NCBI RefSeq assembly: GCF_042666875.1
Contig: NZ_JBHTCX010000003.1
Span: 186,001 to 250,000 of the forward strand
Length of the DNA: 64,000 nucleotides
Reading direction: 5' to 3'
Source of the DNA: Brachybacterium sp042666875
GTDB lineage: Bacteria > Actinomycetota > Actinomycetes > Actinomycetales > Dermabacteraceae
Made by a program: the position numbers and the translations under genes. Of this stretch, positions 44,482 to 53,075 are shown piece by piece. Position 1 is the first letter of the stretch; each line of letters starts with the position of its first letter. The notes under the pieces were generated by a model. It was not told where the DNA came from and did no database searches. It worked only from the letters and a program-made list of their open reading frames with translations.

Positions 44482-45431
44482 CCTCGACGATCGCCGGGCA
44501 CAGCGGCACCGGGGAGGGCCGGATCCTCGTCGTCGGGTCCGTCAATGTCGACCTCGTCCTCGCGGTGCCGCGCCACCCGGCGCCGGGCGAGACGCTGGTG
44601 GGGACCAGATCGCGCCGTTCACCGGGCGGCAAGGGCGCGAATCAGGCCTGCGCCGCAGCGCGCCTGGGCGGCGACGTCCGCTTCGCCGGCCGCACCGGCA
44701 CCGGGGCGGACGCCGACCTGGCACTGGGCCTGCTGCGCCGCGCCGGTGCGGACATCAGTGCGACCACACAGGTGCCCGGGTCCGAGACCGGACTGGCCGT
44801 GGTCACCGTCGACGACGCCGGCGAGAACAACATCGTGATCATCCCCGGGGCGAACGGTTCCTGGACCGCGCCGGACGTCCACGGGCTGAGGGCTGCTGTG
44901 GAAGCGAGCGACCTCGTCGTCTCCCAGGGAGAGATCCCTGCCGCCGCCGTCGATCAGCTGGGACAGCTCTGCGCCGAACTCGGGACCCGCTTCCTGCTGA
45001 ACCTCGCGCCGGTGATCGACGTCGAAGAGACGACGCTCGCCGCAGCCGATCCCCTGGTCGTCAACGAATCGGAAGCACGTCTCGCGCTGACGGCACTGAC
45101 TGGCGCCGACGCTCCGGACGATGATGCAACAACGGTGCGACTGCTGCGCGAGGCAGGAGTGCGCAGCGTGGTCATGACCCGCGGAGCCCGCGGCGCGATC
45201 CTGGCGGCAGGGGCCGACGACAAGGTCACCGAGATCGGCTCACCGGCGGTGCGGGCCGTCGACACAACCGGCGCCGGCGATGCGTTCGTCGGCGCACTGG
45301 CCGTGGGGCTCGCCCGGGGTGAGAGCGCAGCCCAGGCGTGCCGGCGAGCGGCGCGCGTGGGTGCTTACGCGGTGACCAGGCACGGGGCGCAGCCGTCCTA
45401 CCCGGAGAAGGGGGACGAATTGCCTGCGTAG
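44478..45431 (+). CDS. Ribokinase-like PfkB-family sugar kinase
   Basis: 317-residue PfkB kinase. N-terminal VVGSVNVDLVLAVPRHPAPGE, the substrate motif SPGGKGANQACAAARLGG, and the C-terminal catalytic motif DTTGAGDAFVGAL with the base Asp are ribokinase-like. The GTG start overlaps the previous stop (GTGA). Phosphorylates the product of the operon's hydrolase or the imported sugar; ribose or deoxyribose-like substrates are possible. A GCCGGG/CCCGGC hairpin follows. Confidence 0.9.
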   Translation: MTSTIAGHSGTGEGRILVVGSVNVDLVLAVPRHPAPGETLVGTRSRRSPGGKGANQACAAARLGGDVRFAGRTGTGADADLALGLLRRAGADISATTQVPGSETGLAVVTVDDAGENNIVIIPGANGSWTAPDVHGLRAAVEASDLVVSQGEIPAAAVDQLGQLCAELGTRFLLNLAPVIDVEETTLAAADPLVVNESEARLALTALTGADAPDDDATTVRLLREAGVRSVVMTRGARGAILAAGADDKVTEIGSPAVRAVDTTGAGDAFVGALAVGLARGESAAQACRRAARVGAYAVTRHGAQPSYPEKGDELPA

Positions 45432-45436
45432 GGCAA

Positions 45437-45453
45437 GCCGGGCGGCTCCCCGG
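45437..45453 (+). terminator. Possible hairpin after the ribokinase-like gene
   Basis: GCCGGG, 5-nt loop, CCCGGC starts 6 nt after the stop codon. No T-run follows, so termination is only suggested. Confidence 0.3.
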
Positions 45454-45618
45454 CCGTGAAATCCCCGAGGAGAACGACGAAGGCAAGCTGAGCGCCGGCG
45501 CAGCGCGCCCCGGTCCTCGGGGACCGCCGTCAGCGTGCATTCCAGAACCGCGCCAGCTCCATACCGCCCAGAACGACACCTTCCGCGCCCTCAGTTCTGG
45601 CCAGACGCGCGTCCCGCG

Positions 45619-46002
45619 CTACCCCCGCTCGAGGCTCAACTCCAACCCGAACTGCTGCGCCGCGGCCGCCAGCTCCCTGTCGAACGTGGCCATCGCCGCC
45701 ATCGCCTCCCCATAGAGCAGTGCCGTGGACAGGTGCAGAGCATCCATCGCCCGCAGGCCGGAGCGGAGCGAGAGGGCATGGTCGATGACCTCGTCGTCGA
45801 CGGCGTCGAGGTCGACCCTGCTGACGATCGCCTCGACATCCGCGTGGGAGCCGCCTCGGCGATCGACAGCTACGTGCAGCTCGACCTCGAGCAGCCGCGA
45901 GGAGATCAAGGCCGTTCCGCCGCGGAAGAGCTCCTCGACCTCCGCGACCCCGGGCTCTCGACTCAGCAGCGTGTAAGCCGCAGAGGTGTCCATGTAGATC
46001 AC
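45619..46002 (-). CDS. PIN-domain toxin (VapC-like)
   Basis: 127-residue PIN ribonuclease, start GTG at 46002. Acidic residues of the PIN site are visible: Asp in YMDTSAAY near the start, Glu in LLEVELHV, Asp in AMDALHLSTAL and Asp in ATFDREL. Its start overlaps the antitoxin stop by GTGA (45999-46002), the usual coupling of toxin to antitoxin. Expected to cleave RNA when freed from its antitoxin. The longer ATG frame (to 46047) is disfavoured. Confidence 0.9.
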   Translation of the reverse strand: MIYMDTSAAYTLLSREPGVAEVEELFRGGTALISSRLLEVELHVAVDRRGGSHADVEAIVSRVDLDAVDDEVIDHALSLRSGLRAMDALHLSTALLYGEAMAAMATFDRELAAAAQQFGLELSLERG

Positions 46003-46262
46003 AGCCGCTCTCCGCGCATGTCCTCGATCATCTGCTGCGCGCTCCACCCACGGATCGGGGAGGAGATCTCGGGAACGCCCCGCTGAGCCGCAGGACGGAG
46101 GGCGCCGCTTGCCGCTCGTCGAGCACGCCGGTCGGACTCGACCGGTGATATGCGCGCGATCGGGGCCCCCCGGTCCGTCACGGTGACGTCCTCACCGGCC
46201 TGAACGCGCGCGAGGACCCGGGCGGTCTGCTGGTTCAGTTCGGTGCGCGTCACGTCGGCCAT
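45999..46262 (-). CDS. Phd/YefM-family antitoxin
   Basis: 87-residue antitoxin. The N-terminal DNA-binding part has the family pattern (NQQTARVLARVQAGEDVTVT followed by DRGAPIARISPV) and the C-terminal tail would wrap the PIN toxin. First gene of the pair; probably autoregulates through the TACT/AGTA dyad 24 nt upstream. Confidence 0.9.
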   Translation of the reverse strand: MADVTRTELNQQTARVLARVQAGEDVTVTDRGAPIARISPVESDRRARRAASGALRPAAQRGVPEISSPIRGWSAQQMIEDMRGERL

Positions 46263-46285
46263 GAGACCATCCTAGCCGTTGCTAC

Positions 46286-46296
46286 TACTTCTAGTA
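46286..46296. promoter_or_regulatory. Candidate operator of the Phd/PIN pair
   Basis: TACT-TCT-AGTA is a short inverted repeat in an A+T-richer promoter patch 24 nt upstream of the antitoxin ATG. Phd-type antitoxins bind short dyads of this size; further partial copies (CTACTA) adjoin it. Confidence 0.45.
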
Positions 46297-46380
46297 CTTA
46301 CCTGATGTGGACAGAACGTGGCGGGCCGGAGCTGGCCCCCACGGAGCGGCGCGTGCCTGCGTGCGATCCGCCCCCGCGAG

Positions 46381-46716
46381 CTACTCGAAGTACATGTGAT
46401 GGTGCAGCGCGCACCCCGGATTGGAACCGGCTCCGCATCGCGGGCACCGATTCGACGACTCGACGTACTCATCGATCGTCAGCTCGCTCCAGCACACCCC
46501 GCACAGAATGGCCTGTTCCCCCCGAGACCCGGCGGGCCACGGGAAGGAGGCGTGGCCCGCGGTCTCCTCGTGACACAGATGGCACGGGTAGTACTCGCCG
46601 CAGCACGCGAAGCGGATGGCGATCACGTCCAGCGCCGTCCCGTAATGAATGCACCGTGTCTGCGCATCCGCCGTGGGCCCGTGCACCACCGGCACCGTCG
46701 CCTCAGGCTCATTCAT
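46381..46716 (-). CDS. CHY zinc-finger protein
   Basis: 111-residue zinc-binding protein. The CHY-type pattern is plain: RCIHYGTALDVIAIRFACC, then YYPCHLCHEE, ILCGVCW, and RCPRCGAGSNPGCALHHH. Single-domain CHY proteins occur widely in actinobacteria with unknown role, possibly metal storage or protein interaction (in eukaryotes CHY fingers form part of ubiquitin ligases). 94 nt downstream of the proline-racemase-family gene on the same strand. Confidence 0.85.
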   Translation of the reverse strand: MNEPEATVPVVHGPTADAQTRCIHYGTALDVIAIRFACCGEYYPCHLCHEETAGHASFPWPAGSRGEQAILCGVCWSELTIDEYVESSNRCPRCGAGSNPGCALHHHMYFE

Positions 46717-46810
46717 CGCGCCACCGAGGGCACCACCGCGCCGACGGGCGGCTCTCCACCCGTCGGCCGGTTCGCGCCGTCCCGTCGGCCGGTCCTCTCC
46801 GTCCCGCTGC

Positions 46811-47842
46811 TCACGGCGTCAGCAGGCTCTCCAAGTCCGACGTGTCCACCAGCGGATCATCTAGGTCCACGGTGATCCGCGAGTGCGCCATGAGCCGAGC
46901 CCGCCCGGTGATCGTCGAGTCCCACGCCGGGAAATCGCCCACGGTGGTCTCGCCCATCACGGCGCCCACGAAGCGGTTGCCGCGCGGGGAGATCGTCTCC
47001 AGCGTGTCCCCGGGGGCGAGGTCTCCCTGCCCGGCCATGAGCGCCAGCCGCGCCGAGGTGCCGGTCCCCGTCGGGCTGCGGCAGATCACGCCCGGATGCA
47101 CGTACGTCGCCGAGCGGGACTCGACCTTGCCGCTCTCCAGCGTGCGCACCCGCCCCATGAAGTGGACGAACGGCAGCGGGCCCACGTCCCCCAGCGTCGG
47201 ATGCTCCTGGCGGAGGCCGGGGCGGGCCTTGCGCACGAACGCGTCGCCGAAGGCGGCCAGCGCGATCTGTTCGTCGGCCGTGAGCTCGAAGCCGTGGGCG
47301 CCGGCGTCGACCATGGCGAAGTAGGCGCCGCTCCAGACCAGGTCGAACTCGACCCGGCCGTAGTGGGGGACGTTGACCGACAGGCCGCGTTCGGCGACGT
47401 AGGCGGGCTCGCCCTGGGTGGTGACCGACTCGACGCGCCCGTCGACGTTGCGGGCGGTGATCCGGGCCAGCCCCGCGGGGGATTCCAGCACCACCTGCTG
47501 CAGGCCCTCGGTCATCGGGATGATGCCGCTCTGGAGCAGAGCGGTGGCGGCGCAGAGGGTGTTGGAGCCGGAGTACATCGGGTACCCCATGGCCTCCATG
47601 ATGATGTAGCCGGCCTGGGCCTCGGGGTGGCCGGGTTCGACGATGAGGTCGACCGACATCGCCGGGTCACCGTAGGGTTCCGAGAGCAGCAGCCGGCGCA
47701 GCCCGTCGCCCTCCTGCTGGAGGAAGCGCGCCTTCTCCAGGGCGGTGCGTCCCGGCAACGGCTCGATGCCGGAGGTGACGATGCGGCTGACGTCTCCGCC
47801 CGCCTGGGTGTCGATCAGTTCGATCACGCGTTCACGATGCAT
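46811..47842 (-). CDS. Proline racemase-family protein (hydroxyproline epimerase/dehydratase-like)
   Basis: 343-residue protein of the PrdF/proline racemase family. The two catalytic positions, usually Cys/Cys (racemase or 4-Hyp epimerase) or Cys/Thr (3-Hyp dehydratase), appear here as Ser91 (YSGSNTLC) and Thr258 (RSPTGTGTSARL). The family length is normal and the glycine loops are intact. Starts at 47842 (MHRERVIEL), overlapping the MDR gene by 11 nt. The Ser/Thr pair makes racemisation unlikely; a lyase or a different substrate is possible. Annotation as racemase should be avoided. Confidence 0.85.
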   Translation of the reverse strand: MHRERVIELIDTQAGGDVSRIVTSGIEPLPGRTALEKARFLQQEGDGLRRLLLSEPYGDPAMSVDLIVEPGHPEAQAGYIIMEAMGYPMYSGSNTLCAATALLQSGIIPMTEGLQQVVLESPAGLARITARNVDGRVESVTTQGEPAYVAERGLSVNVPHYGRVEFDLVWSGAYFAMVDAGAHGFELTADEQIALAAFGDAFVRKARPGLRQEHPTLGDVGPLPFVHFMGRVRTLESGKVESRSATYVHPGVICRSPTGTGTSARLALMAGQGDLAPGDTLETISPRGNRFVGAVMGETTVGDFPAWDSTITGRARLMAHSRITVDLDDPLVDTSDLESLLTP

Positions 47843-48941
47843 GCGGTGCTCCCACGTTCTCCCAGTGCCGGTCGGGCACGACGACCAGGTTGCCGATGTA
47901 CGTCTTGCCCATGAAGGTGCGCTGGGCGTCGTGGAAGTCGGAGAGGCGGAAGGTGCGATCCAGCAGCGGCCGGATCGTACCGTCGTTGATGTAGCCCGCC
48001 AGGCGCCGGAACGCGGTGCGGGTGCCCTGCGAGGAGCCGTGCAGCTCGAGCTGCTTGAGGTACATCGTGCGCAGGTCCAGGTCCACCACCGGTCCGCCGA
48101 TGGCGCCGGCGGTGGAGTAGCGACCCTCGGGGCGCAGGATCCGCAGCAGGTCATTGAACATGGGGCCGGCGACGAGGTCGGCGACCACGTCCACGGGGGC
48201 GTCGACGACGTGCTCGACCTCGGCGACCAGGTCTCCCGCGCCGCGGAGGATGACGTCCTCGGCGCCGATCTCGCGCAGCGCGTCCTCCTTGCCGGGGCTG
48301 GTGACGGCGTAGGGGATCGCGCCGCGCGCCCGCGCCAATTGGATGATGGCGGAGCCGACGCCGCCGGAGGCGCCGGTGACCAGCACCCGCTCTCCCTCGG
48401 CCAGTCGGCTGCGCACCAGCATCTGCTCGGCGGTGAGGTAGGCGCAGCAGAAGGTGGCCAGCTCCGCGTCGGTGATCTGGGCGCTCATCTCGTAGGCGTT
48501 CTCCGAGGGGACCGCGACGTACTCGGCGTAGCCGCCGTCGCGGCCGTGACCGATGTAGTCGATATCGGCCAGGGACTCATCGCCCTCGGGCCGGTTGTAG
48601 ATGCTGAAGTCGACCATCACGCGCTGGCCGATGCGGCCCTCGTCGACGGCCTCGCCCACTGCGGCGATCCGGCCGACGATATCGGTGCCCTGGATGCGGG
48701 GGAACTCCAGCGTGGAGCGGCCGCGCCGCCACGAGGAGACCTCCTGCGGCTCCGTGTCGCTGCCGTAGGCGCCCTCGCGCACCCACACGTCGGTGTTGTT
48801 CATCCCGCACGCGTGCACATCGATCAGCACTTCGCCGGCGGCAGGGCTGGGCGTGGGGACATCACTGGAATAGACGAGCTGCTCGAGCCCGCCGTGGCCC
48901 ACGAGCTGGACCGCGCTCATCGTCTGCGGTATCGACGTCAT
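47832..48941 (-). CDS. MDR-family zinc-type alcohol dehydrogenase / quinone oxidoreductase
   Basis: 369-residue medium-chain dehydrogenase/reductase. GroES-like N-terminus (VHACGMNNTDVWVREGAYG), RIQGTDIVGRIAAVG and a Rossmann nucleotide motif VTGASGGVGSAIIQLARARG. The catalytic-zinc Cys/His set is not fully evident, placing it nearer zinc-independent quinone oxidoreductases. ATG at 48941 with GGGAGG is preferred to 48989. Translationally joined to the proline-racemase-family gene, so they act on one pathway. Confidence 0.88.
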   Translation of the reverse strand: MTSIPQTMSAVQLVGHGGLEQLVYSSDVPTPSPAAGEVLIDVHACGMNNTDVWVREGAYGSDTEPQEVSSWRRGRSTLEFPRIQGTDIVGRIAAVGEAVDEGRIGQRVMVDFSIYNRPEGDESLADIDYIGHGRDGGYAEYVAVPSENAYEMSAQITDAELATFCCAYLTAEQMLVRSRLAEGERVLVTGASGGVGSAIIQLARARGAIPYAVTSPGKEDALREIGAEDVILRGAGDLVAEVEHVVDAPVDVVADLVAGPMFNDLLRILRPEGRYSTAGAIGGPVVDLDLRTMYLKQLELHGSSQGTRTAFRRLAGYINDGTIRPLLDRTFRLSDFHDAQRTFMGKTYIGNLVVVPDRHWENVGAPHAS

Positions 48942-49228
48942 CGATGGCCTCCCGTACTCGGATCGCGCGGCCATGCGGTCGCGCGTCATCAGGGACGATT
49001 CCCGCCTCTGGCGATCGAGTCTAGGGGCGCGAGGTCACGGTGGCGTACCCCGCTCTCGGGACGCGGATGGGTGGGCACCACCTCTCGCAGCAGCGGACGT
49101 GGGGACACACTGGGCCACCTGGCTCGTCCCATCGCGGTCCACGCATGCGGCGGTGCCGGAGGATCACTGCACCCGACCAGTTTGTGACGCAGCCCGCAGA
49201 CATCTGCGATCGGCGGCACAATCGACCT

Positions 49229-52200
49229 ATGGGGATGGGGAACCAAACAGACGAACGTCAGCGAATCCTTCAGTACTGGTCGATGCTGGAGCTCTTCAGT
49301 CCGCAACCGGTGCCGAAGCTGACCAAGCGCTCGACACGCCCGAGCGACCGGCAAACCGTCGAATGGCGGTTCGGAGACCCGCTGCCGTGGCAGACGCTGG
49401 CCCCGCCCGCGCCATCGGGGAAGAAGCCGAATTCCTGGCGTCATACCGTCTACCTCGGCGTCTATCAGCTCGAGGACACATATCAGCATCTTCATCGGGC
49501 TTTCGGTGAGGACCGCGACGCGTACGACGAGCGCCGTGCCGGGCGCAGCGCATGCGCCGGCGTCGTGCTAGACCAGCACGGTGTGCTCGTGCCTGACTCC
49601 GCGGTTCTATCCTCCGCGCTGTGGGCCGTGGCCCGTCTCATCACAGGCTCCACGACGCGCAGCCCCCGGTGGACGGCGGAGTTCCCCCGCGCGGCCCGCG
49701 ACTTCGTCGACAAAGTGGACGAGGTCGAAGGCGCGCGTCGTGATCTCTCCTCAGCGGACCGCCAGCTCCCGCAGGACCAGGAGTCGCTGCAGGCTCTGCT
49801 TCGGACGACGCACGCCGCCGCCGGGATCACGGGGATCGACGACCTCGCCACCTCGCGCATCGTCATCGACTCGGTGGTCCGCCAGGACCGGGACGGGGAC
49901 GAGGCGTTCGACAGCGATTTCCTCAACAGCTTCTTCCTCGAGGATCTGGCGACGGTCCAGACGGCGACGCGGAGCGGGGGCTGCCCCCGTGCACTGGCCG
50001 AGTACCTCAGCCCCACCGCCGTCGAGGCTGATCGCAGGGTCGACGTCATGACCGCCCACACCACCGTCGATGACGGTGCCGGCGTCGACCGCCTGCCGAA
50101 GGGGCGCTGGCCGTCAGCACCCGAGCACACCCTCGCGCTCCGCCAGCAGTTCGCCGTCAACCGCGCGCTCCAAGACCTCGGGAAGGGAGCCGGCCTCATG
50201 GGCGTCAACGGTCCCCCGGGCACCGGGAAGACGACAATGCTGCGCGACGTCCTCGCCGGGAACGTGGTTGAACGTGCGCGACGATTGGCCGCACTCTCTC
50301 GCCCTGAGGCGGCATTCACGGCGACCACGCACACGTGGCGCTCCGGCGATTTCCCTCGAACGATCCGTCAGCTCCGTCCCGAGCTCACAGGTTTCGAGAT
50401 GGTCGTCGCCTCGGCGAACAACGCGGCGGTCGAAAACGTGAGCACTGAGGTCCCCGCGCAGGACGCCATCGCGAAGCCCTGGCGAGGGAAGGCTGAGTAT
50501 TTCGCCGACATCGCTTCGGCGACGCTGGGCTCCACCCGGCAGGGCGGGGAGGGAAGCGACGACATCCCCCGTGCCTGGGGTCTTGTGGCAGCTCGACTGG
50601 GGAACAAGAACAATCGCAGCGCATTCCGAAGCGAGTTCTGGTTCGACAAGACCACCTGGGACACCCGAGAACGCACCCAACGCACAGAGCCGCGCATGCA
50701 ATCTCGGCTCAAGGACTGGAAGGACGGAAAGGCGCCGCACCGGACCTGGGCGGAAGCCCGGACCGCGTTCCACACCGCCGAGAAGCGGGTCGACGCGATC
50801 ATGGGGCAGCGCCGCGCAGCGCAAGAGCGACGGAAGGGCTTGGGCTCGGCGCTCGCGCACGCGGAGGAGCTCGCCCGTCGCGCCGCGCAGCGCAGTGACG
50901 ATCTTCGCCTCGCCCGCGACGCCGTTCGCGACCACGCGGGCGTCACTGAACAGGCCGAGGCCGACTTCGCGGAGGTATCGGCAGCATGGGACCGTCACCT
51001 GGCGACCAAGCCCGGCTGGCTCGAGACTCTCTTCTCACTCGGCGGGGCGGCCCGGACGTGGCGAGCGAAGCTCGAACCCCTCGAGGAACGACGAGACACT
51101 GCCGAGAACTCCCTCGGGCAGGCTCGCGCGCTCGCACAGCGTCTCGATCATCAGGCACGAACTCTCCAGACCGACGCAGCCGACGCGAGCATGAACCGGC
51201 GGCGCGCCGAGGCGAAGGTGAGCGAGCTGCGCCGGCAGATCGCTGCGGACAGCGATGCCGTCGGCCCCGGATACCCGGGGGAAGGGTGGACGGGCGAGCA
51301 GCGCGAGCTCCACGCCCCATGGCTCGACGCGGAGCTGGATTGGGCTCGCTCTGAACTGTTCCTCGCGGCGCTTCGACTGCACGAGGATTTTCTGGCCAAT
51401 GCCGCCGACGACATGCTGAAAGGGCTCCGTGCAGCTATGGACGTCGTCGCGGGGAGCGCTCCCCGCGACCTCGAGCCGGAGAAGGTCCTCGCCGCTTGGC
51501 AGACGTTCTTCCTCGTAGTGCCCATGGTCTCGACGACCTTCGCGTCCTACGCGCGCATGTTCGCCGGTCTCGGCCGAGAGGCGCTGGGTTGGCTCTTCAT
51601 CGACGAAGCAGGGCAAGCGAGCCCGCAATACGCCGCGGGGGCGATCTGGCGCACGCAACGGGTCGTCGCTGTGGGCGATCCCCTGCAGCTCCAACCTGTC
51701 GTGACCATGCCGCAGAAGGCGCAACGGGACATCGCTACAGCATTCGGCATCAGCTCCGAGTGGATTCCGCCGCAGGCATCGGTGCAGACTCTCGCCGACC
51801 GCGTCTCGCCCTACGGCACCACGCTGGGGCGGGGGGATCAGGCGGTGTGGGTGAGCGCGCCACTCACCGTCCACCGGCGCTGCGATGACCCGATGTTCCG
51901 CCTGTGCAACGAGATCGCCTACGACGGGATCATGGTCAGCGGCGTGCCTCGTACGCTCGATAGTCTCAAGCATTCAGACCTCTTCGACACTCCGGACGGG
52001 CCGCGGATCACGCCCAGCAGCTGGCTCGATGAGCCTGCACGCACCACTGGGACCCACCTGCAGGAGAACCAGATCAGCCGTCTCCTGCGCGAGCTCGAAC
52101 AGCTCCGGGCCGAAGGCGTCGAAGCCTCGGAGGTCATCGCGATCTCCCCGTTCCGCACCATCGCGGACCGGCTTGCCGACCTCACGAGCCGACATCCGGA

Positions 52201-52450
52201 TCTCACAGCCGGAACCATTCACACTGCCCAAGGCCGGGAAGCCGACGTAGTCTTCCTCGTGCTGGGCGGGGATCCTTCGGCCCCCGGCGCGAAGTCGTGG
52301 GCATCGGAGACCGTCAACCTCGTCAACGTCGCAGCGAGCCGCGCGAAGCGTAGGCTCTACGTGATCGGCGACAGGGCTGCGTGGTCGAAGTACAACTACT
52401 TCCAACAGCTCGCGGCGTGCTTGGGAGAGTCGGGTCCCGTTCAGGAGTAG
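49229..52450 (+). CDS. Large superfamily 1 (UPF1/DNA2-like) helicase with coiled-coil insert
   Basis: About 1,073 residues. Walker A GVNGPPGTGKTTML near 326, followed by motif Ia-like ASANNAAVENVS; a long charged, coiled-coil-like insertion from about 470 to 690; Walker B LFIDEAGQASP near 790; VGDPLQLQPV near 815; TIHTAQGREADVVFLVL near 996 and NVAASRAKRRLYVIGD near 1032. These are the full helicase motifs of the UPF1-like family. The N-terminal 320 residues have no recognised domain. ATG at 49229 or 49235 is preferred over an upstream GTG frame. Similar proteins occur in defence and accessory loci; no partner gene is obvious here. Confidence 0.88.
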   Translation: MGMGNQTDERQRILQYWSMLELFSPQPVPKLTKRSTRPSDRQTVEWRFGDPLPWQTLAPPAPSGKKPNSWRHTVYLGVYQLEDTYQHLHRAFGEDRDAYDERRAGRSACAGVVLDQHGVLVPDSAVLSSALWAVARLITGSTTRSPRWTAEFPRAARDFVDKVDEVEGARRDLSSADRQLPQDQESLQALLRTTHAAAGITGIDDLATSRIVIDSVVRQDRDGDEAFDSDFLNSFFLEDLATVQTATRSGGCPRALAEYLSPTAVEADRRVDVMTAHTTVDDGAGVDRLPKGRWPSAPEHTLALRQQFAVNRALQDLGKGAGLMGVNGPPGTGKTTMLRDVLAGNVVERARRLAALSRPEAAFTATTHTWRSGDFPRTIRQLRPELTGFEMVVASANNAAVENVSTEVPAQDAIAKPWRGKAEYFADIASATLGSTRQGGEGSDDIPRAWGLVAARLGNKNNRSAFRSEFWFDKTTWDTRERTQRTEPRMQSRLKDWKDGKAPHRTWAEARTAFHTAEKRVDAIMGQRRAAQERRKGLGSALAHAEELARRAAQRSDDLRLARDAVRDHAGVTEQAEADFAEVSAAWDRHLATKPGWLETLFSLGGAARTWRAKLEPLEERRDTAENSLGQARALAQRLDHQARTLQTDAADASMNRRRAEAKVSELRRQIAADSDAVGPGYPGEGWTGEQRELHAPWLDAELDWARSELFLAALRLHEDFLANAADDMLKGLRAAMDVVAGSAPRDLEPEKVLAAWQTFFLVVPMVSTTFASYARMFAGLGREALGWLFIDEAGQASPQYAAGAIWRTQRVVAVGDPLQLQPVVTMPQKAQRDIATAFGISSEWIPPQASVQTLADRVSPYGTTLGRGDQAVWVSAPLTVHRRCDDPMFRLCNEIAYDGIMVSGVPRTLDSLKHSDLFDTPDGPRITPSSWLDEPARTTGTHLQENQISRLLRELEQLRAEGVEASEVIAISPFRTIADRLADLTSRHPDLTAGTIHTAQGREADVVFLVLGGDPSAPGAKSWASETVNLVNVAASRAKRRLYVIGDRAAWSKYNYFQQLAACLGESGPVQE

Positions 52451-52481
52451 CTTGGGAGAGTCGGGTCCCGTTCAGGAGTAG
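52420..52481. repeat. Perfect 31-bp tandem duplication at the helicase stop codon
   Basis: The 31 bases 52420-52450, which include the last codons and TAG stop of the helicase gene, are repeated exactly at 52451-52481. The second copy is untranslated. A recent replication slippage or repair event. Confidence 0.97.
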
Positions 52482-52492
52482 GGAGCGGACCG

Positions 52493-52822
52493 TCAGCCCT
52501 CCACGGGCCCGCCCCGCTGGGCGAGCTTCTCCCGGATGCCCCGGACCGCACGCCCGAGGCCCGAGACGTTGTCCTCCTCCTCGGGCAGCTCGACGAAGTC
52601 GACGATCGAGCGCATGGTCGCCAGGTCGATGCTGGGCTTGCCCTCTGCGAGCTCCAGACCGATCCGCTCCCCCACCAGTTTCTCCAGTCTCTGGGCTGCC
52701 TCGGGGCCGCGCTTCTCGCGGGCGGTCTCGAGCCGGTCATGGAGCAGGGCGACGGCGACTTCGGAAGCCGGGAAGGGCTCGGAGTAACCGGCGATCGTGA
52801 TGTGTTCCAAGGTGCGTCCCAA
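52493..52822 (-). CDS. Hypothetical protein
   Basis: 109-residue, acidic, soluble protein without a recognised domain; helical pattern throughout (VAVALLHDRLETAREKRG, AAQRLEKLVGERIGLELAEG). The start is uncertain (TTG at 52822 or 52810). Coding-like third-position bias and a position between two unrelated genes support a real gene. Its start region is divergent from the MFS gene. Confidence 0.6.
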   Translation of the reverse strand: MGRTLEHITIAGYSEPFPASEVAVALLHDRLETAREKRGPEAAQRLEKLVGERIGLELAEGKPSIDLATMRSIVDFVELPEEEDNVSGLGRAVRGIREKLAQRGGPVEG

Positions 52823-53075
52823 CGAATCGAGGATCAGCGCGCGGCATCCTCGGGCGCGCGCTGCCGGGCGGCTGCGGCCGGCACGTCAGCACAGTACCGC
52901 CGTCCGCGCGCGGGGCACGCAACGGTCCGCACCTCGTCGTGCAGCGGGCCGCGGCCCGCCCTGTCGGCCGGCCGTCCTCCAGCCACCACCATCACCGCCC
53001 GCGCCGATAGACTCGATGGGTACTCACCGCTTCCAGCGTCGGCAGCGAATCCCCGCCGATCCGTGCTGGAGCACC

